From Physcomitrium patens (Eukaryota; Streptophyta; Bryopsida; Funariales; Funariaceae), in the NCBI RefSeq assembly GCF_000002425.4, contig NC_037273.1:2276904-2340903 (forward strand): 64,000 bases of DNA, in the 5' to 3' direction. Of the stretch, positions 24,873 to 35,105 are shown one piece after another. Made by a program: the position numbers and the translations under genes. Position 1 is the stretch's first letter. The number at the start of each line of letters is the position of its first letter. Under the pieces are notes generated by a model. It had not been told where the DNA came from. It worked only from the letters and a program-made list of their open reading frames with translations, and searched no databases.

Positions 24873-27518
24873 TCATCTTGGTTTTGATGGATGTCGTTGA
24901 TGAAAAACTTTGACTTTAGCTGATGCATTTGCTAGATTCCTGGATGGCTCCCATGTGCGTTCACTAATATCATATCCGCGCCAATGAACAAGATATTCCA
25001 GCTTATTTCGGCGCCGCCTTGAGTCTAATATCTCTTCCACCTCAAATTCTTCATTATTATCCACTTCTATAGGAGGCGATGGCATTTGTCTTCTTCCTTG
25101 TATATCCACTGTCTTATATGGTTCAAGAAGAGATACGTGGAATACAGGATGGATCTTCATTGACTCCGGTAGATGTAACCGATATGCAACTGGGTTGATC
25201 TGTTCAGAAACAGAAAAAGGGCCAAGCCTACGATAGTCCAACTTGTCACAAGGTCGAGTAGTCTTGATATTGTGACGAAGTAGCCATACCTTATCACCCA
25301 CGTTGATTTGTGGTTGCTCCTTACGATATAGATCTGCGTTTATTTTTTGTCGTTCTTGAGCTTCCTTCAATTGTGTCTTCATTATTGCATGTAACTCTGA
25401 CAACCGATTTGCCATATCTTCTGCTGCAGGATTATCAACTTTTGAAAAATCAAAAGTATCAAGTCGTGGATGATAGCCATAATTGGCAAAGAAAGGTGTT
25501 TGTTGCGTGGAAGAATGTACCGTATTATTATAAGCAAACTCTGACAATGGCAGAAGGGTTGTCCAATCATCTTGTTGGTAGTTGATAGTACACCTTAAAT
25601 ATTGCTCCAAGACTTGGTTTACGCGCTCTGTTTGTCCATCAGTTTGAGGATGGAAAGCCGAAGATAGCTTTATGTCCACTTTTAAAATCTTGAAAAGGGT
25701 CCTCCAAAATCTTGACACAAATTGAGTTCCCCTATCCGATATGATATCTTTAGGTAATCCATGATAGCGATAGATATTATCAATGAAAAGCTTAGCTGTT
25801 TCTTCACCTGTGATAGATTTTGTACATGGCATAAAATGTGCCATCTTGGTGAAACGATCTACTATCACAAATATAGAATCATAAGATCTTGAGCTTGGAA
25901 GATCTGTGATGAAATCCATAGAAACAGAAGACCATGGTTGTTCTGGTATAGGTAATGGCTGAAGAAGTCCGTAAGGTCGATGTCGAGGAATTTTTGATCT
26001 TGAACAAATATCACATGATTGTACAAAGTCTTTGACTGACTTCCACATTTGTGGCCACCAAAAATCTCTTGATATGAGTTCCAAAGTCTTATTATATCCA
26101 AAGTGCCCTGCTGTTGGAAAGTCATGACGTGCTTGAAGAACACGTAAACGTGCTTCTCCTTCTGGAACATATAGGCGTCCTTTAAAATATAATAGATTAT
26201 TCTTGAACTCAAACTTAGAAGGATCATGAGACTTGGAAGAATTATTCTCGATATCATAAACAAGAGGGTCTGAGGACATACTGGACTGGATTTGCTTGAG
26301 AAAAGTTGAATCAACAGTCAATGTTGATTTCATTGCTCGGAGATGAAATTGCTCCGGTTTCAAGAGGACCGTTCTTTGTTGCTCAAAAGCTGCATCTCCT
26401 TCTTTTGGTGCAAAATAAGAACGTCTAGATAGGGCATCGGATAAACCTTGTTGTTTTCCTGGCCGATAAGTGATAATGAAGTCGAATCTTGTCAAAGACA
26501 TACTCCAACGAGCTTGACGACGATTCAACACGCGTGCTGACATGAAATACTCGAGGTTCTTGTGATCTGTATACACAGTGACTGGACTAGAAGCGCCTTC
26601 TAGATAATGATGCCATTCTTGAAAGGAATCCACGATCGTAAGAAGTTCTTTATCGTGGATCTCATAATTGATCTCGGCTGCTGAGAATTTTCTTGAATGA
26701 AAAGCTATCGGATGGAGTTTGTCATCTGTTCCCATTTGTGATAAAACTGCACCCAAGGCAAAATCTGATGCATCTGTTTCCATAAAAAATGCCTTGGAAA
26801 AGTCAACACGATATAAGACTGGTGCAGAGACAAACGATGTCTTCAAGGCTTCAAATGCTGCTTCCGCTTCTTGATTCCATTGAAATTTATCTTTACTAGT
26901 CAAGCGTGTAAGTGGAGCTGCAACTCGTGAGAAATCTTTGATGAAGATCCGATAGTAATTTGCAAATCCCAAGAAACATTGAACATCTCTTACCGTCCTT
27001 GGAATCTTCCAATCCACGATTGTTTGGACTTTCTTAGAATCCATCATGAGATCATCATTTGAAATGATGTATCCTAAAAAGTCAACTTGAGTAGTGTGAA
27101 ATACACACTTTTCCATCTTGGCGTACAATCCTGCATCTCTGAGTTTTTGTAATACTTGACGAACATGTATTTCATGTTCTTCGACGTTCTTGGAATAGAT
27201 CAGGATATCGTCTAGATAGCAGACGACAAAATTGTCTAAGAATTCACGAAATACATCATTCATGAGATGTTGAAAAGCAGCTGGTGCATTCGTGAGTCCA
27301 AAGGGCATGACATTATATTCGAAATGTCCATACCTGGTTCGAAACGCAGTCTTCCATTCATCTCCTTCTTTGATCCGTACTAGATTATATGCTCCTCTTA
27401 GATCTATTTTTGTATAGATCTTAGCTTGATTCAACTGGTCAAGGAGTCCTGATATCAAAGGTAATGGATACCTGTTCTTGATTGTGATCTTGTTGAGTCC
27501 TCGATAGTCAACACACAT
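24873..27518 (-). CDS. chromovirus pol: reverse transcriptase, RNase H, integrase, chromodomain
   Basis: An 881-codon open segment, starting inside RT at [20 protein letters not shown]. In order: RT (residues ~1-165, catalytic YLDDILIYS, then GFANYYRIFIKDFS); RNase H (~245-370, ETDASDFALG and TDHKNLEYF); integrase with an HH-CC zinc module (~465-510, ending CDICSRSK) and a DDE core (MDFITDLP, ISDRGTQFVSRFW, HPQTDGQTERVNQ); a GPY/F-type module near residues 735-760 (YRRLGPF); and a C-terminal chromodomain (~818-876, EFEVEEILD, EYLVHWRGY, RTWEP). The three aromatic cage positions look filled (F, W, Y), as in HP1-like readers of methylated H3K9. In the family the polyprotein makes element cDNA and directs it into heterochromatin. 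The upstream part of RT lies outside this open segment. Confidence 0.9.
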   Translation of the reverse strand: MCVDYRGLNKITIKNRYPLPLISGLLDQLNQAKIYTKIDLRGAYNLVRIKEGDEWKTAFRTRYGHFEYNVMPFGLTNAPAAFQHLMNDVFREFLDNFVVCYLDDILIYSKNVEEHEIHVRQVLQKLRDAGLYAKMEKCVFHTTQVDFLGYIISNDDLMMDSKKVQTIVDWKIPRTVRDVQCFLGFANYYRIFIKDFSRVAAPLTRLTSKDKFQWNQEAEAAFEALKTSFVSAPVLYRVDFSKAFFMETDASDFALGAVLSQMGTDDKLHPIAFHSRKFSAAEINYEIHDKELLTIVDSFQEWHHYLEGASSPVTVYTDHKNLEYFMSARVLNRRQARWSMSLTRFDFIITYRPGKQQGLSDALSRRSYFAPKEGDAAFEQQRTVLLKPEQFHLRAMKSTLTVDSTFLKQIQSSMSSDPLVYDIENNSSKSHDPSKFEFKNNLLYFKGRLYVPEGEARLRVLQARHDFPTAGHFGYNKTLELISRDFWWPQMWKSVKDFVQSCDICSRSKIPRHRPYGLLQPLPIPEQPWSSVSMDFITDLPSSRSYDSIFVIVDRFTKMAHFMPCTKSITGEETAKLFIDNIYRYHGLPKDIISDRGTQFVSRFWRTLFKILKVDIKLSSAFHPQTDGQTERVNQVLEQYLRCTINYQQDDWTTLLPLSEFAYNNTVHSSTQQTPFFANYGYHPRLDTFDFSKVDNPAAEDMANRLSELHAIMKTQLKEAQERQKINADLYRKEQPQINVGDKVWLLRHNIKTTRPCDKLDYRRLGPFSVSEQINPVAYRLHLPESMKIHPVFHVSLLEPYKTVDIQGRRQMPSPPIEVDNNEEFEVEEILDSRRRRNKLEYLVHWRGYDISERTWEPSRNLANASAKVKVFHQRHPSKPR

Positions 27519-27974
27519 TCGTAAAGATCCATCTTTTTTCTTTACGAATAGAATTGGAGCTCCTGCTAGAGATTTTGAATGGCGTATGAAATTCTTTGCT
27601 AAATTCTAGTCAATATATGTCTTGAGTTCAGCCATCTCATCTTGCGATAAACTGTAAATTGGTCCAAATGGTGGCTGAGTTCCTTCCTTGAGGTTGATTG
27701 AACAATCATATGGGCGATGCTCAGGAAGAATATCTGCATTCTTTTTCTCAAAAACGTCTTGATACTCCTGATATTGACTTGGAATGCCACTTGAAGTCTT
27801 TACGTTTTCAGAAATAGGTGCAGCATAAATAGCAAAAGTTGATCCTTCTTTTGCTGCGTGTATAAATGCTTTTGCACCTATCAGTACGGGTTTTACTGTA
27901 CTAGACTTATAATTTTTTACTTGGTTCGTAGAACTATTAATAACGCTTTTGGAAAAGTCAAGTTTACGTGAATT
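27519..27974 (-). pseudogene. N-terminal RT segment and protease-RT linker of chromovirus copy 1
   Basis: Minus-strand reading contains pieces such as KKKDGSLRMC, KNFIRHSKSLAGAPIL and FEKKNADILPEHRPYDCS, the RT entry region of Tcn1-like pol. It is not continuous with the long open segment, so this is where the element is broken or changes frame. Confidence 0.6.
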
Positions 27975-28361
27975 TCAATCTATTCGAGGGTTATATTTTT
28001 CTAGCCAGGATAAATCTAAAATAACTGGATTAGACGGGGATTTAATTATGTTAAAAGCTATGTAGCTATCATGACCGTCTATTGTTACTTTTATAGGATG
28101 AGTTTCATAAGTGACATCTCCAGAAGACAAGGGACGACCATCTATGACTTCTACATGTACTGGTTTAGGTTTCTGTACAAAGGGTATTTTACGACTTTTA
28201 ACAAATTGTTCATCTAAAAAACATGCTGAGGCTCCCGAATCTAATAAAGCAGAGGCTTTGTAATTCTTAGGTCCTAAATATAAGTCTATTATAAAACAAG
28301 GAGAGGGTTCTGAGGAGAGGATAGGACCTTCATTAGGAATTGTACAAGGTTCCAGCTGCAC
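27975..28361 (-). CDS. chromovirus aspartic protease region
   Basis: A 128-codon open segment with the retroviral-type active-site triad in ALLDSGASACFLDEQF and a C-terminal NPVILDLSWLEKYNP, the usual ILG-like motif before RT. It directly follows gag (28367) in the same direction. In this family the protease cuts the Gag-Pol precursor. Confidence 0.8.
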   Translation of the reverse strand: MQLEPCTIPNEGPILSSEPSPCFIIDLYLGPKNYKASALLDSGASACFLDEQFVKSRKIPFVQKPKPVHVEVIDGRPLSSGDVTYETHPIKVTIDGHDSYIAFNIIKSPSNPVILDLSWLEKYNPRID

Positions 28362-28366
28362 GGTCC

Positions 28367-29410
28367 CTATTGTAGCTGGACGAATCCGTTTTCCGACATG
28401 TTGTCTTCTTTGACCGTCGTATCCCTCATTTTATAGTTGCGTCGTTTCTTTGGACAATGTTGAGCAGTGTGCTTAGGTTCTCCGCAATATAAACATAATC
28501 CTTCTTGACGACGACGAATCTTTTCTTGCTCAGTTAGGGGTTTAAAACGTACCGCGTCAATTTGCATGTCTTCTACTTCCGAATGTACGTTTGGCAAAGA
28601 TGTTGATGTTGCCATTGAGTAATAACATTGAGGTTCCCGTGAATGATTCTCAGATCGAAATTCAAAAAGTCGATTATCACATTTTACCGCAAAATCGATT
28701 GCTTGACTCAAAGTTTGAGAATCAGGTAAGTTGAGCATCAATTTCTTTACTTCGTATTGCAATCCATAAAGAAATTGACTGATGAGTGCAGCATCATCCC
28801 ACTTGATGTCAATTGCAAGTTGTCGAAATTGTGAAGCATATACTGTTACTGAGCGATTTCCTTGTTGCAGAATTCGGATCTTATTTGTTGCAACACGAGT
28901 TGCATCGTGTTCACCATACATAGATCGAAACTCTGCCAAAAAAGCTTCCAAATTATCCAATATTGGATTTCGTTGTTCAAGAAAAGACGAAAACCACGAT
29001 AATGCAGAACCAGAAAGTAGAGTGCCAATAAACCTGACTTGTGATCCTGGAGTTGGATAGCTTTGCGGTTGAAGTTCAATTGCCAATTGTACTTGATTGA
29101 TGAACCCTCGAAACTTTGATCTCGTACCATCAAATTTCTCAGGTAAGGCAATTCTTGGTTCTCTAGTGCTTATAGGGTGTTGTACAATTGGAGAAGGAAC
29201 GTGATTTGTTGTAGATGTTGAAGCAGCTCCGATCATCTCTATATCTCCACTTTCTGCTATTCTTGTTCTTTCATGTGTTGGTGAATTGAGTTGATGCATC
29301 GCAAGCATTAACTCCCTCATTTGCTCTTGCATTTGTGCCATTGCACTCTTCATTTCAACAAGTTCTGTCATAATGACACTGAGAAGAAAAATTTGTTTGA
29401 TATTGCTCAA
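28367..29410 (-). CDS. chromovirus Gag (capsid and nucleocapsid)
   Basis: A 347-codon open segment. An N-terminal helical stretch (MTELVEMKSAMAQMQEQMRE) precedes a Ty3-type capsid domain (from ~RIALPEKFDGTRSKFRGF, with SGSALSWFSSF and FLAEFRSMYG) and a single CCHC zinc knuckle, CLYCGEPKHTAQHCPKK (residues ~308-324). The true start may be the second or later Met. It forms the particle that houses reverse transcription. It is open throughout. Confidence 0.85.
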   Translation of the reverse strand: MSNIKQIFLLSVIMTELVEMKSAMAQMQEQMRELMLAMHQLNSPTHERTRIAESGDIEMIGAASTSTTNHVPSPIVQHPISTREPRIALPEKFDGTRSKFRGFINQVQLAIELQPQSYPTPGSQVRFIGTLLSGSALSWFSSFLEQRNPILDNLEAFLAEFRSMYGEHDATRVATNKIRILQQGNRSVTVYASQFRQLAIDIKWDDAALISQFLYGLQYEVKKLMLNLPDSQTLSQAIDFAVKCDNRLFEFRSENHSREPQCYYSMATSTSLPNVHSEVEDMQIDAVRFKPLTEQEKIRRRQEGLCLYCGEPKHTAQHCPKKRRNYKMRDTTVKEDNMSENGFVQLQ

Positions 29411-29551
29411 GACAAAAGAAAAGAAAGACTTGATAACAAAGAAGATACTAAGAACAATATCAGTTTAGAAGTGGGTAATCCGCAAACTTCTAATACGCTT
29501 ATGTCTTGTCAAGAGAAAGGGGTAATCCACTCTTACTCAAGAAAAAACAAA

Positions 29552-29560
29552 GCTCTGATA
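29552..29560 (-). promoter_or_regulatory. possible primer-binding site of chromovirus copy 1
   Basis: The minus strand reads TATCAGAGC here, the inner part of the plant initiator-Met complementary sequence TGGTATCAGAGC. It lies 23 bases inside the 5' LTR rather than next to it, and the leading TGG is not present, so this is tentative. Confidence 0.25.
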
Positions 29561-29583
29561 TTGTAAGTGTACTCTTGTCAATC

Positions 29584-30135
29584 TGTCAAGGACAAAGACT
29601 CGATGAGGAAAAATATACACCAAAAGGCTATCTCGATATAATAAGTCAAAATATAAACAAGTAGGTATATTAAAAGGAAACTGGAATGGCTATTGCCACA
29701 AGACAAGAAACTAAAGACTCTTGAACCTGGACTAGAAGCAAGAAAGGAGTTGACAAGAGTGAAGAAGCCTTCACTCTTGTCTCTATATATACTATCTAAC
29801 TAGGGGCTACGTGGCGACGTTCTATAGGACCTCCAATATGTGTTGACTTTGTAGGACACATGCCTTGACTTACAAGGCAAGTTTTTCTACGTGTGGGCCA
29901 CATAGTTAGCTTGATCTTCAAGCTAACAACATGTGTGGCACATGGCCAACTTGTTGACCACGTTTCTAATCCAAAAAGTCAATTAAAGACACCTATGAAG
30001 TCAAAGCAGCATCTAGGAAGTTTCTAGGAAGCTTCTATATTAAATATTATATAATTAACTTACTTTTATCTACTTTTACTTACTTCTACCTATTTCTATA
30101 TGTAATTATTAGCTTACATGATTATGGCCGTGACA
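29584..30135 (-). repeat. 5' LTR of chromovirus copy 1
   Basis: 552 bases, the partner of 23763-24314 with two differences found by eye. It carries the same TATA box, palindrome and inverted repeat. Confidence 0.93.
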
Positions 30136-31472
30136 AAAACATATGAAGGCACGAGAGATTGATGAGAAAAATGAAAATAAAGAATATGGCTATATAATGG
30201 CAATAGATGGAGCAAATATAAATAGTAATGATCTACCTTTCAAAGAAGAATTATATCAAGGTAGATTAAAAGAGATTGGCATCTATCTAAGCATGTTGAG
30301 GCAGCAAGAAGGATGGTTAAACAAGACCTTTAAGGAAATTAGACATATTTCTTACAACTATCTTTTAAGAGATGGTCTTTTATGGAAGAGGCCAAAGAGA
30401 AAGGATGGAATATCTTTAAGGGTGGTGGATGATGCAAAGACCAAAAATGAAGTTCTTGAAGAATTTCATGATTCTCTTTGGACTGAACATCGTGGAATAT
30501 GGGCAACCTACAACAAAATCAAGGAGCAATATTGGTGGAAAGGTTTATACAAGGATGTGGAGGATTTTGTGGCTTCTTGCACCAAATGCCAGTTGCAATC
30601 AAAAATGAGATATAGAAATGAGTTTCATCCTACCTATCCACTTGCTATGTATTTTCAATGGGTAATTGATTTGGTTGCAATGCCTTTGGGTTTATGGGAT
30701 ATGAAATATGTTGTTTTGGCTAGAGAAGAACTATCAAACTTTATTGAAGGCAAAGCTTTAAGAACCAAGTCCACTGAAGGAATTTGTAGATTTATTTTAG
30801 AAGATATATTCAGTAGATATGGAAGTATTGGAAGGATGAGAGCTGATCGAGGAGAATTGGATGCAACTGAGGCAAGAGACTTCTTCCATATGTTTAGGAC
30901 AAAAGTCAATTATGTCCATAGAAGATTCTTTGCCTATCTGGATGTTTTTGGATTAGAAAGATGGTGTTTCAAGAGAAACATTATTAGAACAACGTATTAA
31001 ATAACTCAAAAAATTACACGAGAATAAACAAGTGGTAGTAGAAAGAATGAAAGAAACGAGATTGAAGAATAAAGAGAGATTTGACAAGACTCGTAGATTA
31101 AGGATCAAACAAATTCGAGCTGGGGATTGAGTATTGGTATTTGATAGCAGCTTGGAACATCAACATAGTACTATCAAAAAAATTGCAAGAAGATGGTTTG
31201 GACCTTATGTAGTAGTTAAGGCATATGAAAACGATACTTATAAACTTCCTGAGTTGGATGGTACAAATTTAAAGATACTAATTGCAGAAAAAAGGATTAA
31301 GACATTTAAAAAACGGGATGGTAGATTCATTTTGGACAGTCTTCAAGAATTTCACAAGATTCATGAATCTCAAGAAGAAGCTGCTGATTTGAACATACAA
31401 GAGGATGAAGATAAAGATGAGTCAAGTTAAATTGGCACATCATGGAGGATGTGTAGGTTTAGAAGGAATGAA
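30136..31472 (+). pseudogene. integrase region of element A
   Basis: Resumes element A after copy 1. The open stretch 30143-31000 contains an integrase zinc module (HDSLWTEHRGI...CTKCQLQ) and a WVIDLVAMPLG block opening the catalytic core; 31134-31430 has the C-terminal GPYVVVKAYENDTYKL motif and an acidic tail. No chromodomain is seen. It is broken, with few breaks. Confidence 0.7.
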
Positions 31473-32856
31473 TGTCATATTATAAAAATATATATGGTAT
31501 AAAAAATATAAAATAATATATTCAAATAAAAGAATCAAGATTAAAAGTAGAAAGGAAGAAGAAAGAAAAGGATTGTGGTTATAACCACAATATCTTGGAT
31601 TTTTACTACATCTTGTTATAAGCTTAGGGATGATAGGTAGGCCAAACTGCTAATTTCGTGCTTAAACTCCCACTAGCAGTACCAAGTCATGAAGCCACGA
31701 CTTTCTATAGTGAAGTTAAGTGGATTTGGATCCACGTCAGCTTCAAAATAGCCAACAGCTTATACCACATAAGCTTCTCTGACTTGACAGTGTAAGTTGT
31801 AGTTCTCTTTCTTTTATCCTTAATCTAGTTTAAACTGCTTTATTTTACTTATTAGATTTTCTTCTATGAAGTTTAGATCTAATTTACTTATGTTTTTCTT
31901 CTACATTAGGTCTGAACCTAATGGTTGTGGGCTGAAATTAGAAGAGAAGTATAGTAGAAAGTACATAGTAAGAAAGTAGAATGAAAATCTACTTTAAAAG
32001 TTGAGTTTTTCCAAGTTAGTCAAAGGGATAAGGATGAAGAAGTGGAAAGATATGGGATAAGGTTCCTTTTGACCAAAAAAGAAGGAAGACTTAGCGGAAA
32101 TCACGAAAAGTGAAAAAAAAAAACACTCAAGATATAAAGAAGAGGAAGAAGAGCAGAGGAGGAGAGAAGGAGGATTTCAGTAGAACGTTTTTGTGTGTAG
32201 AATGAGTTAGGAGAGGATTTTGAATGCGAGTTTTTGTGAATTCATAGTAGACAAAGTGAGAAATAATTAGAGACAAATCTCATGTGATTTAATTAAGTAT
32301 CAAGGGAGATATGGGTCGTCGAAGTTGTGGGTGTCTAAGACTAGGGCAGTGAGGATTAGTGAATTTCGGGGCCTTGGTTCTTAGTGACCACTTGGACTTT
32401 TTAGGCGAAATTTATTGGGTTTTGTTTCTAATAAAGTTAAGAATACTGTATCCAAATCTCAAGTCCATACAACTTGTGAGCTAGGAGATACGAAGAAATG
32501 AGTGAGAAGGGGTGCAGAATTTATAGCTGCAAGGGGGGGGGTGGATAACTTTGAAAGCTTGGTTCTCTTAGAGTACTTAACGTTTTTCAAAATTTCTTTT
32601 TGGGTTTGATTTCTTATCTTGTCTACTCTAACATATCCAAAATTGACTCTCATGTATACTCTAGTTTAAGAGTTAAGAGGAATAATAAATTCGAGATTTT
32701 GAAGGCAATGGGAGGAAAGAATATATAGTGGATTTTTAGGGTTTTTAGGGTCTGATTTTAGGATTTGGATGTGTTAAACGACGTTAGACTCTTCCTTGAT
32801 CATTTAGTTGCAAAAATGACCCAGTGTTTCCTATAGCAAGACCTCTCAATACGACA
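31473..32856 (+). repeat. right LTR of element A
   Basis: 1,384 bases, the partner of 18307-19690. A small minus-strand 64-codon frame occurs identically in both LTRs and is not considered a gene. Confidence 0.85.
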
Positions 32857-32893
32857 CCGGTGCATTTTTGAACAAACAACACGTAATACGACA

Positions 32894-33217
32894 CCGCCTT
32901 GAGTCTAAGACTTCTACCACGTCAAACTCTTGATTATTATCTACTTATATAAGAAGAGGGAGCATTTATCTTCTTTCTAAGATATTTACTATCTTATACG
33001 GCTTAAGAAGGGATAGATGAAATACAGGGTGGATCTTCGTAGACTCCAATAGATGTAACTGATAAGCAATATGATTGATTTGTTCACAACTAGAAAAAGA
33101 TCTCAACCTATGATAGTCTATCTTATCATAAGGATGAGTAATCTTGATATTGCAATGAAATAACCATATCTTATTACCTACGTTGAATTGTGGTTGCTCC
33201 TCGCCATAGACATCCGC
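32894..33217 (-). pseudogene. pol 3' end of chromovirus copy 2
   Basis: Aligns with about 25010-25330 of copy 1, the integrase C-terminus leading into the chromodomain. It is the only copy-2 sequence between solo LTRs B1 and B2, and it is broken. Confidence 0.7.
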
Positions 33218-35105
33218 TATCGTGATGTAATACTACTATATATTGAAACTATAATCAAAATTAAATTTCTAATTAATATCTAATTATCTTGATTTAATAA
33301 TAATTTAAGGTATCTAAACATGGCTTTTATAAAAGCCTCTTAGATTATTTTCTTATCTTAATAGTTAGCAGGTTAAAGATTAGTTAGTAATTTTACCTTC
33401 TAGGCTATAGAGATTCTTTAAAAACCTTTGAAAGATCCTAAATTGATAAAATCAAATTAATAGAGGTAAATAATTAATATGGTTGATATTAGGATTAAGT
33501 TGAAGATAGGATTGGGCTAAAAAATCCTTGGAATAGGTTACATTGATACTTGGAGATCGACCATTTGTAAGCCAAGATCAAAATCAAACCTCTGGCCACT
33601 AAAACGACTACCTAGGATAAAATAGGAATTCATTCAAAGATCGAAGATTAGAATTTGAGAGCTAAGTGAGAGCTTCTTTCAAAGACATAAAGTTGGTTTT
33701 GACAGGATTTGAAAAGAATTAATAATTTTTGTTAGAAGTCAAAGTTTGTATTGGCAACTTAAAATTTATACAATGAAATTAGGGCTAACACTCTCAGCTA
33801 GTTTGTAAAATTGGTATCACATCTATAATTCAAATTTTGATAATATTTGGATAATTAGGTGTTTTAAGTATATGTAAAATTTTTTAATGATCTAATGGTG
33901 CAATTGAGAGATACCTGGGTTTTGATACAAGAATATATCAAAAGTTGTCAATTTGAGGTTGGGTAGGATTTTTGTAATATCTAGAGATCTACTAGTTGGA
34001 TCAAGGTGAAATTTGGCATGGTATTGAAGGATTTGAAGTTCAAGCTACATACTAATTTTGAATCAAAGTTAAAAATTGAAGAACGAGAAATCACTGCTGG
34101 AACTTTTGCTTCACCTTTTAAGTTGGTGGCTGAGTGACATTAGTGTAATTTTTGGAGGTTTTTTCACAATTTATAAGTTGGATTGGGCTAAAAATTCTTG
34201 AGTGTATAGAAGACTTACATTGACAATTGCATGTAAAATTTTATATCAAGTAGATGGCCAAATTAGAAGTTACAACTTGTCAAAGCTCACCAATTGTCAA
34301 GGACAAGAACATGATAAAGACAAATAAACAAGTGAGACTTCTTTCAAAGAAAGATGATAAAATAGAAATAACTTGATATATATATTAAGAAAAAAATTAG
34401 AATGGCTATTTTCAAAAGGTAAGAAAATTAGAGACCCCTGAAACTAGACTAGAAGTAAGAAAAGAGTTGATAAGAGTGAAGAAGGCTTCACTCCTTTTTC
34501 TATATATACTGTCTTATTGGGGACTACGTGGCGATGTTCTATAGGACCTCTAGTATGTGTTGACTTTGTAGGACACATGCCTTGACTTACAAGGCAAGTT
34601 TTTCTATGTGTGGACCAGATAGTTAGCTTGGTCTTCAAGCTAACAATATGTGTGGCACATGGCCAACTTGTTGACCATGTTTCTAATCCCAAAAAGTCAA
34701 TTAAAGATACCTATAAAGTCAAAACAGCATCTATGAAGCTTTTAGGAAGCTACCATATAAAATACAATAGAATTAGCTTACTTTTAGCTACTTTTACTTA
34801 CTTCTATCTATTTATACATGTAATTACTAGCTTACATGCATATGTCCGTGACACCAATTAGGATTGGAACTTACAAAAAAAATCTAAATTACTTAATAAT
34901 GAAAGTAACAAGATAATTGAGATTTATGTGTGATTGAGGCTATTAAAAAGAATATTTTTTAGCATTTTTGAATTCGAATTTAGATTATATTCTTCTCTTA
35001 TAGATAAAACCTATTAGAATTTCTTGGATGTTTGTGAAACACAACCTCATCTTTCATAGCTAGGTGTTAGATGCATTCCTAAACAAGACAATATATAATA
35101 TGACA
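33218..35105 (+). mobile_element. solo LTR B2, holding a chromovirus solo LTR
   Basis: Second copy of the B family (33218-34294 plus 34859-35105, about 1.32 kb without the insert), from TCGTGATGTAATA to ATATGACA. It is inserted in chromovirus copy 2 about 320 ancestral bases from B1. It is noticeably diverged from B1, with many C-to-T and G-to-A type differences. No coding sequence. Confidence 0.7.
34295..34853 (-). repeat. chromovirus solo LTR inside B2
   Basis: 559 bases, TGTCAAGGACAAGAAC...CCGTGACA, with a perfect CCAAT duplication on both sides (34290-34294 and 34854-34858). It is of the copy-1 subtype and moderately diverged. A solo LTR is left when the two LTRs of an element recombine. 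Confidence 0.9.

Larger units (their letters stand above)
23763..30135 (-). mobile_element. chromovirus copy 1 (Ty3/Gypsy, Tcn1-like), young and nearly whole
   Basis: A 6,373-base element with 552-base LTRs (23763-24314 and 29584-30135) that I find to differ at only two positions, flanked by a perfect AAAAC target duplication (23758-23762 and 30136-30140). On the minus strand it reads gag, protease, RT, RNase H, integrase, chromodomain, then an extra 140-codon frame, a polypurine tract and the 3' LTR. The coding region lies in a few open segments, so it has perhaps one to three breaks, or uses frame changes known in the family. About 0.4% LTR divergence means a very recent insertion; with commonly used plant rates this would be a few hundred thousand years or less (inference). 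Confidence 0.93.
18307..32856 (+). mobile_element. Gypsy element A (fungal-like RT type), + strand, split by chromovirus copy 1
   Basis: Two 1,384-base LTRs (18307-19690 and 31473-32856) of form TGTC...GACA enclose gag, protease, reverse transcriptase and integrase remains in + orientation. It inserted in solo LTR B1; the flanks CCGA and CCGG look like a 4-base duplication with one change. Chromovirus copy 1 sits inside at 23763-30135. A purine-rich stretch before the right LTR (about 31442-31470) is the likely polypurine tract. Open frames are long in places but the coding region has several breaks and pol is shorter than a full Gypsy pol, so it looks non-autonomous. Its RT wording (CRVFIKDHITDVEGIL, LTLSIDKSRFG) is unlike the chromovirus and is of a type I associate with fungal and bryophyte Gypsy elements. 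Confidence 0.85.
17029..32893 (+). mobile_element. solo LTR B1, split by element A
   Basis: An LTR-like block of about 1.3 kb, present as 17029-18306 and 32857-32893 around element A. It matches B2 (33218-35105) from its start (TCGTGATGTAATA) through AACATGGCTTTTATAAAAGC to its end (ATACGACA). Chromovirus copy 2 runs into it on both sides, with a CCGC repeated at the two flanks. There is no coding sequence, and copy 2 rather than an element interior lies between B1 and B2, so each is an independent solo LTR of one Gypsy-like family. The strand is arbitrary. Confidence 0.7.

Noticed and set aside
24577-24876. A 99-codon minus-strand frame overlapping the extra chromovirus frame
   Set aside because: It overlaps the pol end and the 140-codon frame in another phase and has no support from copies 2 or 3.
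19293-32653. Identical 64-codon minus-strand frames at 19293-19487 and 32459-32653
   Set aside because: They are the same place in the two LTRs of element A, with no known domain; duplication reflects the LTRs, not a gene pair.
17029-35105. B1 and B2 as the two LTRs of one element
   Set aside because: Sequence between them, once nested insertions are removed, is chromovirus copy 2, and the two copies sit at different copy-2 positions; they are separate solo LTRs.
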